Of a stretch of 34,037 nucleotides of DNA, positions 1-8,441 are shown piece by piece. The DNA is from Alphaproteobacteria bacterium. GTDB taxonomy: Bacteria > Pseudomonadota > Alphaproteobacteria > Caulobacterales > Hyphomonadaceae. The stretch lies in assembly GCA_018830285.1 (NCBI GenBank), contig JAHJSB010000012.1:75433-109469 (forward strand). Reading direction: 5' to 3'. Numbering within the stretch: position 1 is the stretch's first letter; each line of letters begins with the position of its first letter. The notes beneath the pieces were generated by a model, which saw only the letters and a program-made list of their open reading frames with translations, did not search any database and was not told where the DNA came from. The position numbers and the translations under genes were made by a program.

Positions 1-18
1 GGAGAAATTTAGCGTCCC

Positions 19-492
19 ATGAGCACTGCAAAGACAAAACTCGACACCGGCCTCGTCCGGGAACTGGCCGCGATCCTGCGGGAAGCGGACCTCGGCGAAG
101 TGGAAATCGAGCATGACGGCCTGAGAATCCGGGTCAGCAAGCCGGCGGCACCTGTGATGCAAAACGCGGTCATGGCCGCGCCCGTCGCTGCAGCCCCCGC
201 CGCCGCCGCTGTTGCAGCCCCCGCCGCTGCAGGCGCGCCCGCAGCCCCAGCCGTATCGGACAATGCGATCAAATCGCCCATGGTCGGCACCGTCTACCTG
301 TCCCCTGAACCCGGCGCCAAACAGTTCTTCAATATCGGTGACAAGGTCAAAAAAGGCGACACGCTGATGCTCGTCGAAGCCATGAAGACCTTCAATCCGG
401 TCGAAGCCGACCGCGCCGGCACCCTGACAGCGCTTTACGTCACCGACTCGCAGCCGGTGGAATTTGGCGAACCGCTGGCCCTGATTGAATAG
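19..492 (+). CDS. accB: Biotin carboxyl carrier protein of acetyl-CoA carboxylase
   Basis: This 157-residue protein carries the biotin that shuttles CO2 between biotin carboxylase and carboxyltransferase in the acetyl-CoA carboxylase complex, the first committed step of fatty acid synthesis (cytoplasm). The N-terminal ~42 residues form the AccC-binding region, followed by an Ala/Pro-rich flexible linker (about 43-80) and a C-terminal biotinyl domain. The biotinylation motif EAMKTFN is present, with the acceptor at Lys123. Length and layout are normal for the family. The ATG is preceded by GGAGAA at the very start of the window, a plausible ribosome binding site about 12 bases upstream. accC begins 2 bases after the stop, so the two are almost certainly cotranscribed. 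Confidence 0.97.
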   Translation: MSTAKTKLDTGLVRELAAILREADLGEVEIEHDGLRIRVSKPAAPVMQNAVMAAPVAAAPAAAAVAAPAAAGAPAAPAVSDNAIKSPMVGTVYLSPEPGAKQFFNIGDKVKKGDTLMLVEAMKTFNPVEADRAGTLTALYVTDSQPVEFGEPLALIE

Positions 493-493
493 C

Positions 494-1864
494 ATGGCCG
501 AGCAACGCACGATCAAGAAGGTCCTGATCGCCAATCGCGGCGAGATTGCCCTGCGAATTCACCGCGCCTGCAAGGAAATGGGCCTGATGACGGTTGTGGT
601 TCACTCCACCGCCGACCGGGACGCCATGGCCGTGCGCCTTGCCGACGAAAGCGTCTGTATCGGCCCGCCGCCCTCCTCGGAAAGCTATCTCAAGAAATCC
701 CAGATCCTCGCGGCTGCTGAAATCACTGGCGCCGACGCGATCCATCCCGGCTACGGCTTCCTGTCGGAGAACGCCCAGTTCGCCGAAATGGTCGAGGCTC
801 ACGGCCTGGCCTTCATCGGCCCGACGGCCGAGCATATCCGCATCATGGGCGACAAGATTGCCGCCAAGGTGGCGATGATCGAGGCCGGTGTGCCCTGCGT
901 GCCGGGCTCCGAAGGTGCGCTGACCTCCATTGCCGAAGCCAAGAAGGCCGCCAAGAAGATCGGCTTCCCGGTCCTCGTGAAGGCCTCCGCCGGTGGCGGT
1001 GGTCGCGGCATGAAGCTCGCAAGAACCGAAGCCGACCTTGAAAACGCGGTGAAAACTGCCAAGACCGAGGCCAAGGCCGCGTTCGGCGACGACGCCGTCT
1101 ATCTCGAAAAATACCTCGAAGGCCCGCGCCATATCGAAGTCCAGATCATTGCCGACACGCATGGCAACGTGGCGCATCTCTGGGAGCGAGACTGTTCGCT
1201 CCAGCGTCGCAACCAGAAAGTCTTCGAGGAAGCCCCTTCGCCGGCCCTCAACCAGGCCCAACGCGAGGAAATCGGCGGTATCTGCGCCCGTGCCATGGAA
1301 AAGCTCGGCTATCGCGGCGCCGGTACGATCGAGTTCCTCTATGAGGACGGCAAGTTCTACTTCATCGAAATGAACACCCGCCTGCAGGTCGAACATCCCG
1401 TCACCGAGATGATCACCGGCATCGACCTCGTGCGCGAACAGATCCGCATTGCTGAAGGCAAGGAGCTCTCGTTCCGCCAGGAAGACGTGATGCTGGTCGG
1501 CCACGCCATCGAGTGCCGGATCAATGCCGAACACCCGGAAACCTTCGTGCCTTCACCTGGCCTGATCACGGATTTCCATGCCCCGGGCGGCCCGGACGTG
1601 CGACTCGATAGCGCCGCCTATGCCGGCTACCGCATCCCACCGCATTATGATTCGCTGATCGGCAAGCTCATCGTTCACGGTCGCACACGCCGCGAATGCA
1701 TCATGCGCCTGCGCCGCGCGCTGGCCGAAATGGTTGTCGGCGGCGTCTTCACGACGCTCGACCTGCATCGCCGCCTCGTCGACAATGAAGACGTGCTGGC
1801 CGGAAACTACAATATCCACTGGCTCGAAAAATTCCTCGCCGAAAACAAGATCACGGCCGAGTAA
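494..1864 (+). CDS. accC: Biotin carboxylase subunit of acetyl-CoA carboxylase
   Basis: ATP-dependent carboxylation of the biotin on AccB. The 456-residue protein has the whole biotin carboxylase fold: an N-terminal domain opening with [11 protein letters not shown], an ATP-grasp domain with the glycine-rich loop [12 protein letters not shown] (163-174), the block [20 protein letters not shown] (231-250), and the metal/catalytic segment [14 protein letters not shown] (292-305) containing the Glu, Asn and Arg residues of the active site. A TTG three codons earlier (485) would overlap the accB stop; I prefer the ATG at 494 because it gives the usual family N-terminus. Translation is probably coupled to accB. 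accA and accD are not in the window. Confidence 0.97.
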   Translation: MAEQRTIKKVLIANRGEIALRIHRACKEMGLMTVVVHSTADRDAMAVRLADESVCIGPPPSSESYLKKSQILAAAEITGADAIHPGYGFLSENAQFAEMVEAHGLAFIGPTAEHIRIMGDKIAAKVAMIEAGVPCVPGSEGALTSIAEAKKAAKKIGFPVLVKASAGGGGRGMKLARTEADLENAVKTAKTEAKAAFGDDAVYLEKYLEGPRHIEVQIIADTHGNVAHLWERDCSLQRRNQKVFEEAPSPALNQAQREEIGGICARAMEKLGYRGAGTIEFLYEDGKFYFIEMNTRLQVEHPVTEMITGIDLVREQIRIAEGKELSFRQEDVMLVGHAIECRINAEHPETFVPSPGLITDFHAPGGPDVRLDSAAYAGYRIPPHYDSLIGKLIVHGRTRRECIMRLRRALAEMVVGGVFTTLDLHRRLVDNEDVLAGNYNIHWLEKFLAENKITAE

Positions 1865-1937
1865 AGCCCGGGCCTTCTCAACAGCTGGCGCAGTCTGCCC
1901 CATGGACAGGCGCGCCAGCGAGATTCATATTCAGATC

Positions 1938-2660
1938 ATGTCATCGCGCTTCGGAACCCAGGACCTGCTCGCCTGCTATCGCCGGGGCGTCTTCCCGATG
2001 GCGGATTCGCGCGATGATCCGAACCTGTTCCTCGTCGATCCCGACTTACGCGGCATACTTCCGCTCGACGCCTTCCACATCCCCCGACGCCTGAAGCGCA
2101 CCGTGATCCAGGAACCCTACCGCGTGACCGCCGACACGGCGTTCACGCGCGTCATGGAATTTTGTGCCGAGGAAGGTGCCGGGCGCGAAAGCACCTGGAT
2201 CAATTCCGCAATCCTCAATCTGTACAGCAGCCTGCACCGCGAGGGGCACGCCCACTCCATCGAATGCTGGGACGGCGACCAGCTCGTCGGCGGGCTGTAC
2301 GGCGTCGCGATTGGCGGGGCCTTTTTCGGTGAGAGCATGTTTTCGCGCGCCACCGACGCGTCAAAGATAGCGCTGGTTCATCTCGCTGCCCGCCTGATCG
2401 CCGGCGGCTACACGCTGCTCGACGCGCAATTCCACAACCCGCATCTCGAACAATTCGGATTGATCGAAATTTCGCGCGCGGATTTCAAGGCCCGCCTGCG
2501 CGACGCGCTGACGGTCACCGCGGATTTCTATTCCGGGGTAGGCTCGGTATCCAGCGACGGCGGGACATCGTCCAGCAGTGGCTCGTCGGCCGGTGCGATG
2601 ACGGGCGCTGGCAGCTTCACCGGGGCTGGCGCAGTACAGCGGATCACCCAGATATCATAG
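1938..2660 (+). CDS. aat: Leucyl/phenylalanyl-tRNA--protein transferase
   Basis: Adds Leu or Phe from aminoacyl-tRNA to N-terminal Arg/Lys of proteins, marking them for ClpS/ClpAP degradation (bacterial N-degron pathway). Recognised by [11 protein letters not shown] near the N-terminus, the block [20 protein letters not shown] (85-104) and the signature [20 protein letters not shown] (131-150). Start at 1938 gives the usual N-terminus and 240 residues; an in-frame ATG at 1902 is an alternative, and neither has a strong ribosome binding site. The family-like part ends near residue 195. The last ~43 residues are Ser/Gly-rich low complexity and are encoded on the antisense of the DUF2155 gene, a 133-bp tail-to-tail overlap. 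The tail is probably not functional sequence; loss of an earlier stop is a likely origin. Confidence 0.93.
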   Translation: MSSRFGTQDLLACYRRGVFPMADSRDDPNLFLVDPDLRGILPLDAFHIPRRLKRTVIQEPYRVTADTAFTRVMEFCAEEGAGRESTWINSAILNLYSSLHREGHAHSIECWDGDQLVGGLYGVAIGGAFFGESMFSRATDASKIALVHLAARLIAGGYTLLDAQFHNPHLEQFGLIEISRADFKARLRDALTVTADFYSGVGSVSSDGGTSSSSGSSAGAMTGAGSFTGAGAVQRITQIS

Positions 2661-3049
2661 ACGGGGTGCTCCAGCGCGCTGAGGCCGGGCGAAGATGCAT
2701 ACATCCAGCCTGAGAAAAGTTCCGGGTTCTCTTCGCTCACCGTTTCCACCACATCGGCCGACACGGCAGCATCCATCGTTTCGACGGCAACAGGTTGCGT
2801 CGAATGTATTTTCAGGAAAGCCGCGCTTTCCGGCGCTTCTTCAGGCGGTGTCTGGTAGCAGGCCTTCAGCTCCACTTTCAACGAACCGAACACGACCGGT
2901 TCACCGACCTTCACGTCAATGTCCGTCGAACGCCCGGTGATCTTGTCCAGGGCCCGCAATGTCGCCGTGTTCTTCTGGTCGAACGTCGCTGCGTGCGCAG
3001 CACCAATCAGGCCGAGGCCAACGGCAGATGCAGCAAGGAATCGGATCAT
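2528..3049 (-). CDS. Exported DUF2155 family protein
   Basis: A 173-residue protein of the alphaproteobacterial DUF2155 family, function unknown. Residues 1-20 form a signal peptide (hydrophobic core then AHA-A cleavage site), so it should be periplasmic. Conserved family features visible here are LDKITG, the [18 protein letters not shown] block with Cys63, and [20 protein letters not shown] followed by DIWVIRC; the two Cys could form a disulfide. The last ~35 residues are Pro/Ala/Asp-rich and overlap the 3' end of aat on the other strand. The start codon overlaps the mlaD stop (ATGA), so it is likely coupled to mlaD. The linkage to MlaD and the complex I accessory subunit recurs in alphaproteobacteria, as I remember it. 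Confidence 0.88.
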   Translation of the reverse strand: MIRFLAASAVGLGLIGAAHAATFDQKNTATLRALDKITGRSTDIDVKVGEPVVFGSLKVELKACYQTPPEEAPESAAFLKIHSTQPVAVETMDAAVSADVVETVSEENPELFSGWMYASSPGLSALEHPVYDIWVIRCTAPAPVKLPAPVIAPADEPLLDDVPPSLDTEPTPE

Positions 3050-3726
3050 TGTCCGTCGTCTCCGGCAGGATAGGGATCGTCAGCGGGTGCCACAGCCGGC
3101 TCGGATGGCGTTGCGGCCTCAGGAGCGGGCTCGGGCGGGCCAGCGGGCTTCGGCTCGGGCGTCGTTACGGCGTCAGGTTTTTTCTTCGGCGCGGGCTTCG
3201 GGGCCGGCTGTGAGACAGGCTCAGGTGCTAGCTCAGGCATCGCGACCGGTTCCTCTGCACTTGCGGCCGCATCGCCGCCACCGCCGCCTGCAAACGAGGC
3301 AAACAGGGTCAGCAGGTCAACACTGCCGCGCGTGTAAAGGATTTCGCCGGTGCCATCCTGCGGGATCGTGTCGAAGCCGCCACCCGGCTCGAGGCCGATA
3401 TAGGCACCGCCGAGGAGACCGTCCGTCGAAATGCGGGCATCGGTATCGTCGGGAAGCTCCCATTTCTTGTCGAGCGACAGGGTCAGCACCGCTTCGAATC
3501 GCGTCGGATCGCCTTCGATCGATTTGACAACGCCGGCTTTTACGCCAGCAATCCGCACGTCGGACCCGCGCGATATCCCGGACACGTTGTTGAACCGGGC
3601 CAGCACATTGTACTGGTCACCCTTGGTTTCAGCATCGCCACCAACGGCCAGCGCGAACCAGAGGAAGACTGCTGCAACGGCCACGACCAGCGCGCCGACA
3701 AGGGTTTCGAAGAACGACTCACGCAT
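3046..3726 (-). CDS. mlaD: MlaD-like MCE-domain lipid transport protein
   Basis: Substrate-binding subunit type of the Mla system, which moves phospholipids between the outer and inner membranes. Of 226 residues, 9-29 form an inner-membrane anchor, about 38-115 an MCE domain (ARFNNVSGISRGSDVRIAGV, then STDGLLGGAYIGLEPGG), and DLLTLF at 137-142 resembles the MlaD helix region. About 147-226 is an unusually long Gly/Pro/Ala/Glu-rich, probably disordered tail. The gene starts inside the end of the NDUFA12-like gene (8-bp overlap) and its stop overlaps the DUF2155 start. The partner permease and ATPase genes (mlaE, mlaF) are not adjacent. Family assignment is firm; direction and cargo of transport cannot be read from sequence. 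Confidence 0.9.
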   Translation of the reverse strand: MRESFFETLVGALVVAVAAVFLWFALAVGGDAETKGDQYNVLARFNNVSGISRGSDVRIAGVKAGVVKSIEGDPTRFEAVLTLSLDKKWELPDDTDARISTDGLLGGAYIGLEPGGGFDTIPQDGTGEILYTRGSVDLLTLFASFAGGGGGDAAASAEEPVAMPELAPEPVSQPAPKPAPKKKPDAVTTPEPKPAGPPEPAPEAATPSEPAVAPADDPYPAGDDGQ

Positions 3727-4111
3727 CGGGTGTCCAGGCCTCGTAGTCGCCGTCGGACTTCTGGCGCCGGGCGCCTTCCGACAGGCTGCCTTTCGGCTTC
3801 ACGGCGTACGGCGTGCCGGTCATGTTCGGGGTATGATCGGTTTCCCAGTCGCGCCGCTCCAGCGGCATGTGGGTCGGGGGTTCGTTCACCGTGTGGTGCA
3901 GCCAGCCATGCCAGTCGGCCGGTACTTTCGACGGCTCGGCCAGGCCCTTGTACATCACGTACCGGCGGTGGCGCCCTTCAAGCGACGCCTTGCGATCCTC
4001 GAAATAGCGATTGCCGTATTCGTCGGTACCGACATAGCCGCTGCGCCGCTTGATATCGAAAGAGGCGCCCACGGTTATACCGCTCCACCAGGTGAAAATC
4101 TGCTTCAGCAT
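3719..4111 (-). CDS. NDUFA12-like accessory subunit of respiratory complex I
   Basis: A 130-residue homologue of mitochondrial NDUFA12 (B17.2), an accessory subunit found in alphaproteobacterial NADH:ubiquinone oxidoreductase. Visible family features are the N-terminal FTWWSG segment, GYVGTDEYGNRYFED, the RRYVMYKG stretch, and WHGWLHHTVNEPP with its Trp/His cluster. It acts at the cytoplasmic face of the inner membrane at the junction of the complex I arms. It is first gene of a minus-strand cluster with mlaD and the DUF2155 gene; the ~190 bp upstream are shared with the divergent FG-GAP gene. The nuo operon itself is not in the window, which is usual for this subunit. Confidence 0.92.
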   Translation of the reverse strand: MLKQIFTWWSGITVGASFDIKRRSGYVGTDEYGNRYFEDRKASLEGRHRRYVMYKGLAEPSKVPADWHGWLHHTVNEPPTHMPLERRDWETDHTPNMTGTPYAVKPKGSLSEGARRQKSDGDYEAWTPDA

Positions 4112-4139
4112 AGTCTGCCTGTCCTGACGTGACTTGATG

Positions 4140-4256
4140 GCCGCAATATGGCGTCAGTCGGCCTGTTAATCCAGACCGCCCCGGCAGGCAATGCGCCGCA
4201 TCCGGCCGATGCTCCAGCCTATGCGCCGATATGGCTGACTCAGCTGCCGATATGGC
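4140..4256. promoter_or_regulatory. Phased direct repeats in divergent promoter region
   Basis: Two perfect copies of the 11-mer GCCGATATGGC lie at 4225-4235 and 4246-4256, exactly 21 bp apart (two helical turns). A related GCCGCAATATGGC is at 4140-4152. Each copy is itself a short dyad, GCC-N5-GGC. They sit between the NDUFA12-like gene and the FG-GAP gene, 45 to 76 bp upstream of the latter's ATG. The arrangement suggests an operator for a dimeric regulator; this is inference and could be chance. Confidence 0.3.
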
Positions 4257-4300
4257 CTAGCATTGTTGGTCTGGACACCATCGTGAAAGAGGCAGGTCGC

Positions 4301-5188
4301 ATGAACGTGAACGGCAAACTCACCATCATTGCCGTCCTGGTCGCCGCCCTCGGCGCATCGAACCAGGCGCAGACCCGCCCCGAATCGCACGACAGGGCGC
4401 CAGAATACCGCGTTTCACCCTATTTCGTCTTCGACGACGCACGCACGAATACTGTGCGCGCCGACGCCGCCACCGTCCAGAACGGCGCGCCAGCCGCCAT
4501 CTCACTCAACAATGGCACCGGCCAGTTCGCTCTGGCAGGCGATCCGGACGGCGAAGCGATCAACGCGGTCCTTGCAGATGTGAACGGCGACGGCACGCCA
4601 GATCTTGCAATCGCCCGGCGAACCGGCGTCAGCCTCCTCCTTGCCGGCGACGGCAGGGGCGGCTTTGGCCTTGCGACGCCACTGGCGGGCACCGAATCCG
4701 GTGCCACCGGGATCGCTGCAGCGGACGTGGACGCAGATGGCGATACAGATTTCGCGATCGCCCGCGGTGACGGACAGGACTGCCTCATCCTGCTCAATGA
4801 TGGCCAGGGCCAGTTCATGCCACGCCCCGTAGACGGCAGCGCCGGCAGCTATGCCCAGATCCTGCTGGAAGACGTCACGGGGGACGCCCGGATCGATCTC
4901 GCGCTGTATGCCTTCGACGGCGACAATCCGTTGTTTACAGGCGACGGCACCGGGCAGTTCAGGCGCGCCGGCAATCTCGATGCCCCGGACCAGCCCGTCG
5001 ACGTCGCCGGCCGGCCCGATCCGTTCGCCGATCCGACCCTGCCAAATCCGGGCCAGTACGACCTCCCCTTCCGCATTCTCGTCACGCCCGCCCTCGATGG
5101 CGGAACAGAATTCACGCCAGGTATCGTGCTCGATGATTCGAACGGTGACGGCTTGCCGGACCTCATCTTCCGGAATCCAGCCGAATAG
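4301..5188 (+). CDS. Exported FG-GAP/VCBS-repeat protein
   Basis: A 295-residue protein with a signal peptide (about 1-24: MNVNGKL, hydrophobic core, then AQT), so periplasmic or secreted. It has VCBS/FG-GAP type repeats with Asp-rich calcium-binding loops: DVNGDGTPDLAI (93-104), DVDADGDTDFAI (142-153), DVTGDARIDLAL (191-202) and DSNGDGLPDLIF (279-290), interleaved with NNGTGQF, GDGRGGF, NDGQGQF and GDGTGQF turns. This predicts a partial beta-propeller stabilised by calcium. The start at 4301 was chosen because it opens a signal peptide and is preceded by GAAAGAGG at good distance; the frame is open back to 4148 but that extension has no family feature. No enzymatic domain is visible; adhesion or surface binding is a guess. 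Confidence 0.82.
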   Translation: MNVNGKLTIIAVLVAALGASNQAQTRPESHDRAPEYRVSPYFVFDDARTNTVRADAATVQNGAPAAISLNNGTGQFALAGDPDGEAINAVLADVNGDGTPDLAIARRTGVSLLLAGDGRGGFGLATPLAGTESGATGIAAADVDADGDTDFAIARGDGQDCLILLNDGQGQFMPRPVDGSAGSYAQILLEDVTGDARIDLALYAFDGDNPLFTGDGTGQFRRAGNLDAPDQPVDVAGRPDPFADPTLPNPGQYDLPFRILVTPALDGGTEFTPGIVLDDSNGDGLPDLIFRNPAE

Positions 5189-5255
5189 GCGCCAGATTCA
5201 GCCGCCATCCCCACAATAATCCACCTCCAGCAGTTGAAGCTGCGCGCCGCACCCG

Positions 5256-5270
5256 TCACGCTCTGCGTGA
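5256..5270. other. Short hairpin upstream of NrdJ-like gene
   Basis: TCACGC and GCGTGA form a perfect 6-bp stem with a 3-base loop, 22 bases before the ATG of the next gene and just before its ribosome binding site AAGGAG (5281-5286). No T-tract follows. It could be a weak terminator remnant for the FG-GAP gene or a leader structure. Confidence 0.3.
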
Positions 5271-5292
5271 GTGATTCGCGAAGGAGCCGCTT

Positions 5293-7533
5293 ATGCCTGA
5301 CCAAAGCCGGGACGAAATCCTGACCGCCGCCGAATCCGATGGCCTCATATCGCCCGAGACGGCGTTCGGCACACTCTGCCGTGCTGCCGGGCTCACACCG
5401 GCCGACATGACGCCCATGGCCCTTGACGGGCTCGCTGCGTCGGCCTCAGCCGCCAGCCTGCAGAGCGTGTCCCAGCTCGCGCTCGCCGAAATGCTCGAAC
5501 GCCTCGGGCCCGCCCCTCGCAATGCCGAACTGGCCGAGGCCCTCGCCTCGGGCCTGCCACAGGACCTGCTCGAAGAAGCCCTTCGCCTGCCCGGCGGCAT
5601 CCTGCGCACTGCCGACGCCCTGCGCGCCGCCGCTGTCGATACGCCAGCGCCGCCACCCGCCGTCTTCACCGCCCGGCCTGTCGACATCGCGATCGAGCCA
5701 TCCCTGCTGGCTGCGCTGAAGGAAGGCGCGGAGATCCTCTTCCTGAAGGATGCCCTGCCGCCAGCCGCTGCGCCCGCCCGCATGGTCGATGTCTCGCAAG
5801 CCGTCAGCCCGGACGGATTCGAGGACGAATTCCTCATCTCCGCCGTAGAAGCCGCCACTGCTGACATGAAAGACGGGATCATCGTCCTAACCGGCCTTGG
5901 CGCTGCCGTCATGGCGCTCGGCCTCGACTATGCCTCCGATGCGGGCATCGCCGCCGGTGCCGCCATGTCGGCGCTCGTTCGCTCAGCCGCTGCCGGCGCC
6001 GCATTCAGCGCGAGCCATGCCAAAGCGCTCGGTCTTCAGGCCCGCAAGTCGGGCAGCAAGCGCCCGTGCCGCGTCATGATCCTGCCCGTCACCGATCCGA
6101 TGGCTGCCCTGCCCGATTGCGAAAGCGACGCCGCCGCACCGGTCCGCGCCGTACTCACCTATGGCGACGACGCGCCCAGCCTCACCCGCGCCGCGCGAAT
6201 CGGCCTCGCCGCCCGCGCGCCCGAAGCCCTGCCCGGCGTACTCGACCGGATATCCAATTCAGGCACGCAGGATCTCGAAACGGCACTCGGCATCGCGCGC
6301 CTGCGCGACCGGGGCTTCACCGAAGCCGCACTCGACCGGGTGGGCCGCGCGCTCGGCGAGGGCCTGCCGCTCAATGCTGCCTTCTCGCGCTGGGTGCTCG
6401 GCGACGAGATCATCTCCCATGACCTGAAGCTCACGCCCGAGAATTTTGATGCCGACGGGCGCGGCGTGCTGTCCGCCATGGGCTTTTCGCGCGCAGACAT
6501 CGCCAAAGCCGAGGCCGCTCTCGACGGCGCAGGTGAGGCCATCGCCGCGCGCGCGCTGCAGGAATGCGGTTTCGTGATCGACGTGTCACCGACGGACGAA
6601 ATCCGCTTTGCTGTCGCCTGCGACAAGGCGCTGGGCGGCGGAGTCGTCGTTTCGGTCAGTGCCCGCGCCGGTCTCGACATGGCCGAAGCCGTCATTGCAG
6701 ACGGCCTGTCGGCCCATCTGGTCGGCCATCGCGCGCCTGCCGGTGAAGACGTCCGTGACCGGATGGAGCATATCCTCTCCCTCGCCGAGGAACTCGCCGA
6801 CGAGGCTGACCTGCCGCAATCATCGCCGGAATTCCGCGAAGCCCGGTCCGCCGCCCGCACCCGCCTGCCCGACCGGCGAAAGGGCTATATCCAGAAAGCC
6901 ACCGTCGGCGGCCACAAGGTCTATCTCCACACCGGCGAATTCGATGACGGCCATCTCGGTGAGATCTTCCTCGACATGCACAAGGAAGGCGCCGCGTTCC
7001 GCAGCCTGATGAACAATTTCGCCATCGCCACCTCGATCGGCCTGCAATACGGCGTGCCGCTGGAAGAATTCGTCGATGCCTTCGTGTTCACCCGCTTCGA
7101 GCCGGCTGGCCAGGTCACCGGAAACGACCGCATCACGCGCGCCACGTCTATCCTCGACTACATCTTCCGGGAACTGGCCGTGTCCTATCTCGGCCGCGAC
7201 GATCTCGCCGAAGTCGATGTCACGCACGACGGGCTTGGCCGCGGCGCGGGCGATGCCACGCGCGAGCCGGCGGAATTCACCGAAGAGGCGGCCCAGATCA
7301 TCTCGCGCGGATTCTCTCGTGGCCACCTGCCCGACAATATCGTCATCCTCGACAAGCGCCGCGCCGAGAAACAGGCCGAATCGGATCTTGACGCCGGCGC
7401 CGAGGAACTTGAATCGCCCGCCTATCTCGAACAGGGCTGTGAATCCTGTGGCAGTTTCACGGTTTTCACCATCAGCGATGAGGGCGACACGTCCTGCGAC
7501 ACGTGTGGCGAAGAAGGCCGCGTCTCCAAATAA
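5293..7533 (+). CDS. NrdJ-derived protein with intact C-terminal domain, no reductase motif
   Basis: This 746-residue protein resembles the C-terminal part of alphaproteobacterial class II (adenosylcobalamin) ribonucleotide reductase NrdJ. About 525-640 is very NrdJ-like, with [58 protein letters not shown] and [17 protein letters not shown]. The tail also fits: [11 protein letters not shown] (677-687) and two CxxC pairs, Cys716/719 and Cys735/738. Weaker likeness extends upstream: [14 protein letters not shown] and FSRWVLGDE (341-372), GFSRADI (397-403), and about 198-250, which resembles the barrel helix region after the catalytic loop. The catalytic NPCxE-type motif, the TINMP-type loop and the N-terminal half (substrate and allosteric parts) are absent; residues 1-190 are Ala/Leu-rich and unrecognised. 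NrdJ is about 1,200 residues as I remember. The AAGGAG six bases before the ATG is strong and the frame is intact, so it is probably expressed but not a reductase. Confidence 0.8.
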   Translation: MPDQSRDEILTAAESDGLISPETAFGTLCRAAGLTPADMTPMALDGLAASASAASLQSVSQLALAEMLERLGPAPRNAELAEALASGLPQDLLEEALRLPGGILRTADALRAAAVDTPAPPPAVFTARPVDIAIEPSLLAALKEGAEILFLKDALPPAAAPARMVDVSQAVSPDGFEDEFLISAVEAATADMKDGIIVLTGLGAAVMALGLDYASDAGIAAGAAMSALVRSAAAGAAFSASHAKALGLQARKSGSKRPCRVMILPVTDPMAALPDCESDAAAPVRAVLTYGDDAPSLTRAARIGLAARAPEALPGVLDRISNSGTQDLETALGIARLRDRGFTEAALDRVGRALGEGLPLNAAFSRWVLGDEIISHDLKLTPENFDADGRGVLSAMGFSRADIAKAEAALDGAGEAIAARALQECGFVIDVSPTDEIRFAVACDKALGGGVVVSVSARAGLDMAEAVIADGLSAHLVGHRAPAGEDVRDRMEHILSLAEELADEADLPQSSPEFREARSAARTRLPDRRKGYIQKATVGGHKVYLHTGEFDDGHLGEIFLDMHKEGAAFRSLMNNFAIATSIGLQYGVPLEEFVDAFVFTRFEPAGQVTGNDRITRATSILDYIFRELAVSYLGRDDLAEVDVTHDGLGRGAGDATREPAEFTEEAAQIISRGFSRGHLPDNIVILDKRRAEKQAESDLDAGAEELESPAYLEQGCESCGSFTVFTISDEGDTSCDTCGEEGRVSK

Positions 7534-7674
7534 TCACGCCGGTTCCGGAGACGTCGTCTATCAGTTCAGGTAAGGGAGACTTTCGCGCGACAGTTTGGCA
7601 ACACTTGGCGCACTTCTGCAGTTGTTACGGTTTGTTCAGTATAGCAGGATAAGACAACGCGATATTCCGAGTAC

Positions 7675-8418
7675 ATGACTGGTATGCTTTTCCGCCTGAA
7701 CTTGCTTGCCGTGATCGCCCTCTTGGGCGTGTCGGTCCCTTCCGTTGCGCAGGGCAAGCCGGTTGCGTGGCAACCCGGCTATGTCGGATCGTGCGGCGGA
7801 TGCAATCTTGCGGGTCGCAACATGTCCGGCTGGACGCTCAGCGGGGCGAACTATCCCGGTGCCAATCTCGAATTCGCCTTCATGCGCGGCATCCAGGCCA
7901 CCAGCGCCAATTTCGAAGGCGCCAATGCGTCCGGCGTCGACCTGCGCACGGCCGTCCTGACATCAGCCCGTTTCTCCGATGCCGTCCTGTCGAATGCCCG
8001 CCTGATGGGCGTTCAGGCCACCGGTGCCGAATTCCGTAAGACCATCCTGCGCGGCGCCAACATGCAGGGCGCGCTGATGGTTGGTGCCAATTTTTCGGAA
8101 GCAGACCTGGGCGAGACCCAGCTCGATGAGGCTGACCTTTCTGGCGCAAACCTTACCGGTGTGAAATTCGACAAGGCCGTGATGAAGGCAACCATCCTCA
8201 ATGGCGCCAACATGACGGGCGTCATGATGACTGGCGCAGATGTCGCTGGCGCCTCGTTCCGCGACGTGCGGTTCATCGCAGCCGACCTCTCCGGCATGAC
8301 ACATCACGACCTGGCAAACTTCACCGGCGCCTGCAGCTCGATCGACACGCTGATGCCACCCGGCCTGCTGCTGCCGCTGTGTGGTGATGTCATCATGGCG
8401 AGCACCACAGCGCAATAA
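7675..8418 (+). CDS. Exported pentapeptide-repeat protein
   Basis: A 247-residue protein with an N-terminal signal peptide (hydrophobic about 8-24, cleavage near VAQG) and pentapeptide repeats of the A(N/D)LxG type from about residue 43 to 210, for example NLAGRNMSGWTLSGANYPGA and LSGANLTGVKFDKAVM. This predicts a right-handed quadrilateral beta-helix outside the cytoplasm. Two Cys sit at the N-cap (Cys40, Cys43) and two after the last coil (Cys220, Cys236), likely disulfides capping the helix. The ATG at 7675 or the one at 7684 could start it; no clear ribosome binding site decides. No partner domain is present, so function is unknown; DNA-gyrase mimicry, known for cytoplasmic members, does not fit an exported protein. 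Confidence 0.85.
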   Translation: MTGMLFRLNLLAVIALLGVSVPSVAQGKPVAWQPGYVGSCGGCNLAGRNMSGWTLSGANYPGANLEFAFMRGIQATSANFEGANASGVDLRTAVLTSARFSDAVLSNARLMGVQATGAEFRKTILRGANMQGALMVGANFSEADLGETQLDEADLSGANLTGVKFDKAVMKATILNGANMTGVMMTGADVAGASFRDVRFIAADLSGMTHHDLANFTGACSSIDTLMPPGLLLPLCGDVIMASTTAQ

Positions 8419-8441
8419 GCACGCATTCACACGCCCCGCAG

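Noticed and set aside
440..1534. 364-codon frame antisense to accC
   Set aside because: Overlaps accC catalytic motifs and is rich in His/Gly/Asp as expected from the reverse of alphaproteobacterial codons.
1734..1937. Upstream extension of Aat
   Set aside because: Covers the accC 3' end in another frame and adds no family sequence; the usual N-terminus begins at 1938.
4148..4300. Upstream extension of the FG-GAP protein
   Set aside because: Would bury the signal peptide internally; the ATG at 4301 has a good ribosome binding site.
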